6,113 nucleotides of DNA from a bacterium (lineage in GTDB: Bacteria; Cyanobacteriota; Vampirovibrionia; Gastranaerophilales; Gastranaerophilaceae), in the NCBI GenBank assembly GCA_017541565.1, contig JAFXYU010000181.1, positions 1 to 6,113 of the forward strand, written 5' to 3'. The position numbers and the translations under genes are program-made. The notes under the pieces are model-generated. The model was not told the DNA's origin and did no database searches. It saw nothing but the letters and a program-made list of their open reading frames with translations. Positions 4,837 through 6,113 of the stretch are shown piece after piece; within the stretch, counting starts at the first letter, position 1, and every line of letters begins with the position of its first letter.

Positions 4837-6113
4837 AGTTCGTCTCCATATATATTTTGGTACTCATCACTCAAAATGTAGTCAGCAAGCCATTCCCTGT
4901 CCTCTCGATTTGTGCATCCGTTTTTAATCAGCCATTCGTATTTCTGATAATTATTCTCAAATAACGGCTTGTTCATTTGTTGTTCTCTTGGAGTAAGTTT
5001 CCGTTCACGTTTCGACTTATTCGGTTTAAATTTCTCAATCTCAAGCGGAGGGTTGTCCCGTTTTATTTCTAGAAATTGTAAGTCTTCAGCAGGGTATATT
5101 TGTTTAACGATTTTTTCAACTCTTTTTTTATGCTGTTGCTGCTTGATATATTGCTGTTTGTATTCTTCCATATCCTTAACACTTCCCAAAACATTTGCCA
5201 TCGGATGTGTCTTAACAACTCTTTCCGCCTCGCATAAATATTCGCCTCTTGTGGAGTAAACATATATTTTCGATAAATCAAACAAGCTGTATCGTATGTT
5301 TACTTTATCCCGAAGTCCGAGCAGTAAATCATTCCTGTAATGTACATTTAAGAACGTAATTCCATGTTTATTAATCGTCCTCTCTTTTGTTTCCATCATC
5401 AAATCGTTTAAAAGTGTAATCGGAATGTTTTGTTTTTGAACACTTCTTAAACACTCATTAATCGTCATTTTTTTATCGTGCGGACAAGCTTGTGAATTAT
5501 GAAATTCTAACCAACCATTTATATATTGAATTGCCTCATTAATAGTCGGAACATATCCTTTGGTTATCTGCTCATGGAACTTTCTATGTAAATGTTCGCC
5601 ACGTTTCATCCACGCAGGTTTATCTTCTATTGATGTGCCGATATAACTCGGCATTCCTTTTTCCAATTCTTCTTGAAATTCTAAAAAGAATCGTTCAATA
5701 ACTTTTGCTCTCGCATTGTAAGGTTTAGCAAAAACGGAGCGAATGCCAAGATTAGCATACACTCCGTTAAAGCCCTCCTCCTCAAAATCACAGTTTTGAA
5801 AAAACTTCGCTTTGAATCCTTTTCCGTTATCTTGATAAACAACTTTCGGAATAATACCAAGATTAAGAATTGCGTTTCGTAAAGCAGATGCAATACATTG
5901 CGTGTTTTCTGTCATCATAATCTCGTATCCGACTAACGCAGAAGATTTCCAATCTAAAAAACCGACCAGAGTTGCTCTAGCCGGTTTGCCTGTCATTGGG
6001 TCTTGAACCAAGAAGTTGAGAACGTGACCATCTGCGACTAGCACATCCCCGACATCTATTAATGAAATATCTCTTTCGATATATGCTTCAGCTTTATCGT
6101 GATATGCTTTCTC
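4833..6113 (-). CDS. Mu-type DDE transposase, N-terminus beyond the window
   Basis: The frame is open to the right edge, so the visible 426 residues lack the N-terminal DNA-binding domains. Counting from the first visible residue, the catalytic triad is D28 (VLVADGHVLNF), D95 (VVYQDNGKGF) and E140 (AKVIERFF), with spacings of 67 and 45. Residues about 245-298 form a beta-rich Mu transposase C-terminal barrel, which includes LLGLRDKVNIRY and KIYVYSTRGEYL. A glutamine/lysine-rich helix, a basic patch (KPNKSKRERK, near 363-372) and an acidic tail ending IYGDEL follow. The conserved C-terminal piece EWLIKNGCTNREDREWL may contact the ATPase. A GTG at 6044 is not the start: the 23 codons before it are open and encode VGDVLVADGH-type core sequence. 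The gene ends in an ATGA overlap with the ATPase gene. All visible catalytic residues are intact. Confidence 0.93.
   Translation of the reverse strand, partial: EKAYHDKAEAYIERDISLIDVGDVLVADGHVLNFLVQDPMTGKPARATLVGFLDWKSSALVGYEIMMTENTQCIASALRNAILNLGIIPKVVYQDNGKGFKAKFFQNCDFEEEGFNGVYANLGIRSVFAKPYNARAKVIERFFLEFQEELEKGMPSYIGTSIEDKPAWMKRGEHLHRKFHEQITKGYVPTINEAIQYINGWLEFHNSQACPHDKKMTINECLRSVQKQNIPITLLNDLMMETKERTINKHGITFLNVHYRNDLLLGLRDKVNIRYSLFDLSKIYVYSTRGEYLCEAERVVKTHPMANVLGSVKDMEEYKQQYIKQQQHKKRVEKIVKQIYPAEDLQFLEIKRDNPPLEIEKFKPNKSKRERKLTPREQQMNKPLFENNYQKYEWLIKNGCTNREDREWLADYILSDEYQNIYGDEL
4837..4850 (-). promoter_or_regulatory. Ribosome binding site of the module 1 ATPase
   Basis: The minus strand reads GGAGACGAACTATG, placing GGAG about eight bases before the ATG inside the last codons of the transposase. 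The strong site and the ATGA overlap support this start and coupled translation. Confidence 0.6.

Noticed and set aside
5069..5281. 70-codon minus-strand frame inside the module 1 transposase
   Set aside because: It overlaps a well-supported gene in another frame and shows no domain. Minus-strand frames at 5681-5893 and 1191-1385 are rejected for the same reason.
6042..6044. GTG as the start codon of the module 1 transposase
   Set aside because: The frame stays open for 23 more codons to the window edge and these encode sequence typical of the region just before the first catalytic Asp. The true start is outside the window.
1..6113. CRISPR array, tRNA, rRNA or guide-RNA-directed (CAST) components
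   Set aside because: No regularly spaced direct repeats, no tRNA-like fold and no Cas-like protein are visible; the dyads in the gap are not arranged as an array.

Overview
The window is AT-rich bacterial DNA. Every gene lies on the minus strand, with strong GGAG-type ribosome binding sites and tightly overlapping genes. This suits a low-GC bacterium, perhaps a Bacillota lineage, but the sequence alone does not fix the host. All recognisable genes belong to transposition systems of the phage Mu / Tn7 / Tn552 kind: a DDE transposase paired with an AAA+ ATPase. No ordinary chromosomal gene is visible, so the window lies inside a transposable phage, a large transposon, or two such elements side by side.

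Read in the direction of transcription (right to left), module 1 occupies 6113-3495. It holds a DDE transposase cut by the right edge of the window (4833-6113), an AAA+ ATPase without an N-terminal DNA-binding domain (4129-4836), and a 221-residue protein of unknown family with a winged-helix-like start (3495-4160). The three genes overlap by 4 and 32 bases and must form one operon.

A 342-base AT-rich gap without a gene (3153-3494) follows. It is packed with dyad symmetries: two near-identical 16-bp palindromes 103 bp apart, an 8-bp inverted repeat, a strong 7-bp hairpin, and a 38-bp imperfect dyad just before the next gene. It probably holds the control region of module 2 and possibly the boundary between two elements.

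Module 2 occupies 3152-1. It encodes a 68-residue helix-turn-helix protein (2946-3152), a full-length MuA-like transposase (994-2946), a MuB-like ATPase with an N-terminal helix-turn-helix (114-1001), and the start of a small membrane protein cut by the left edge (1-107). The order small HTH regulator, A, B matches the early operon of phage Mu (ner, A, B). The expected division of labour is that the A protein binds element ends and performs strand transfer, while the B ATPase binds target DNA and activates the transposase.

The main point of interest is two complete but clearly different transposase/ATPase pairs, in the same orientation, separated only by a palindrome-rich 342-base gap. One carries an unrecognised third protein.
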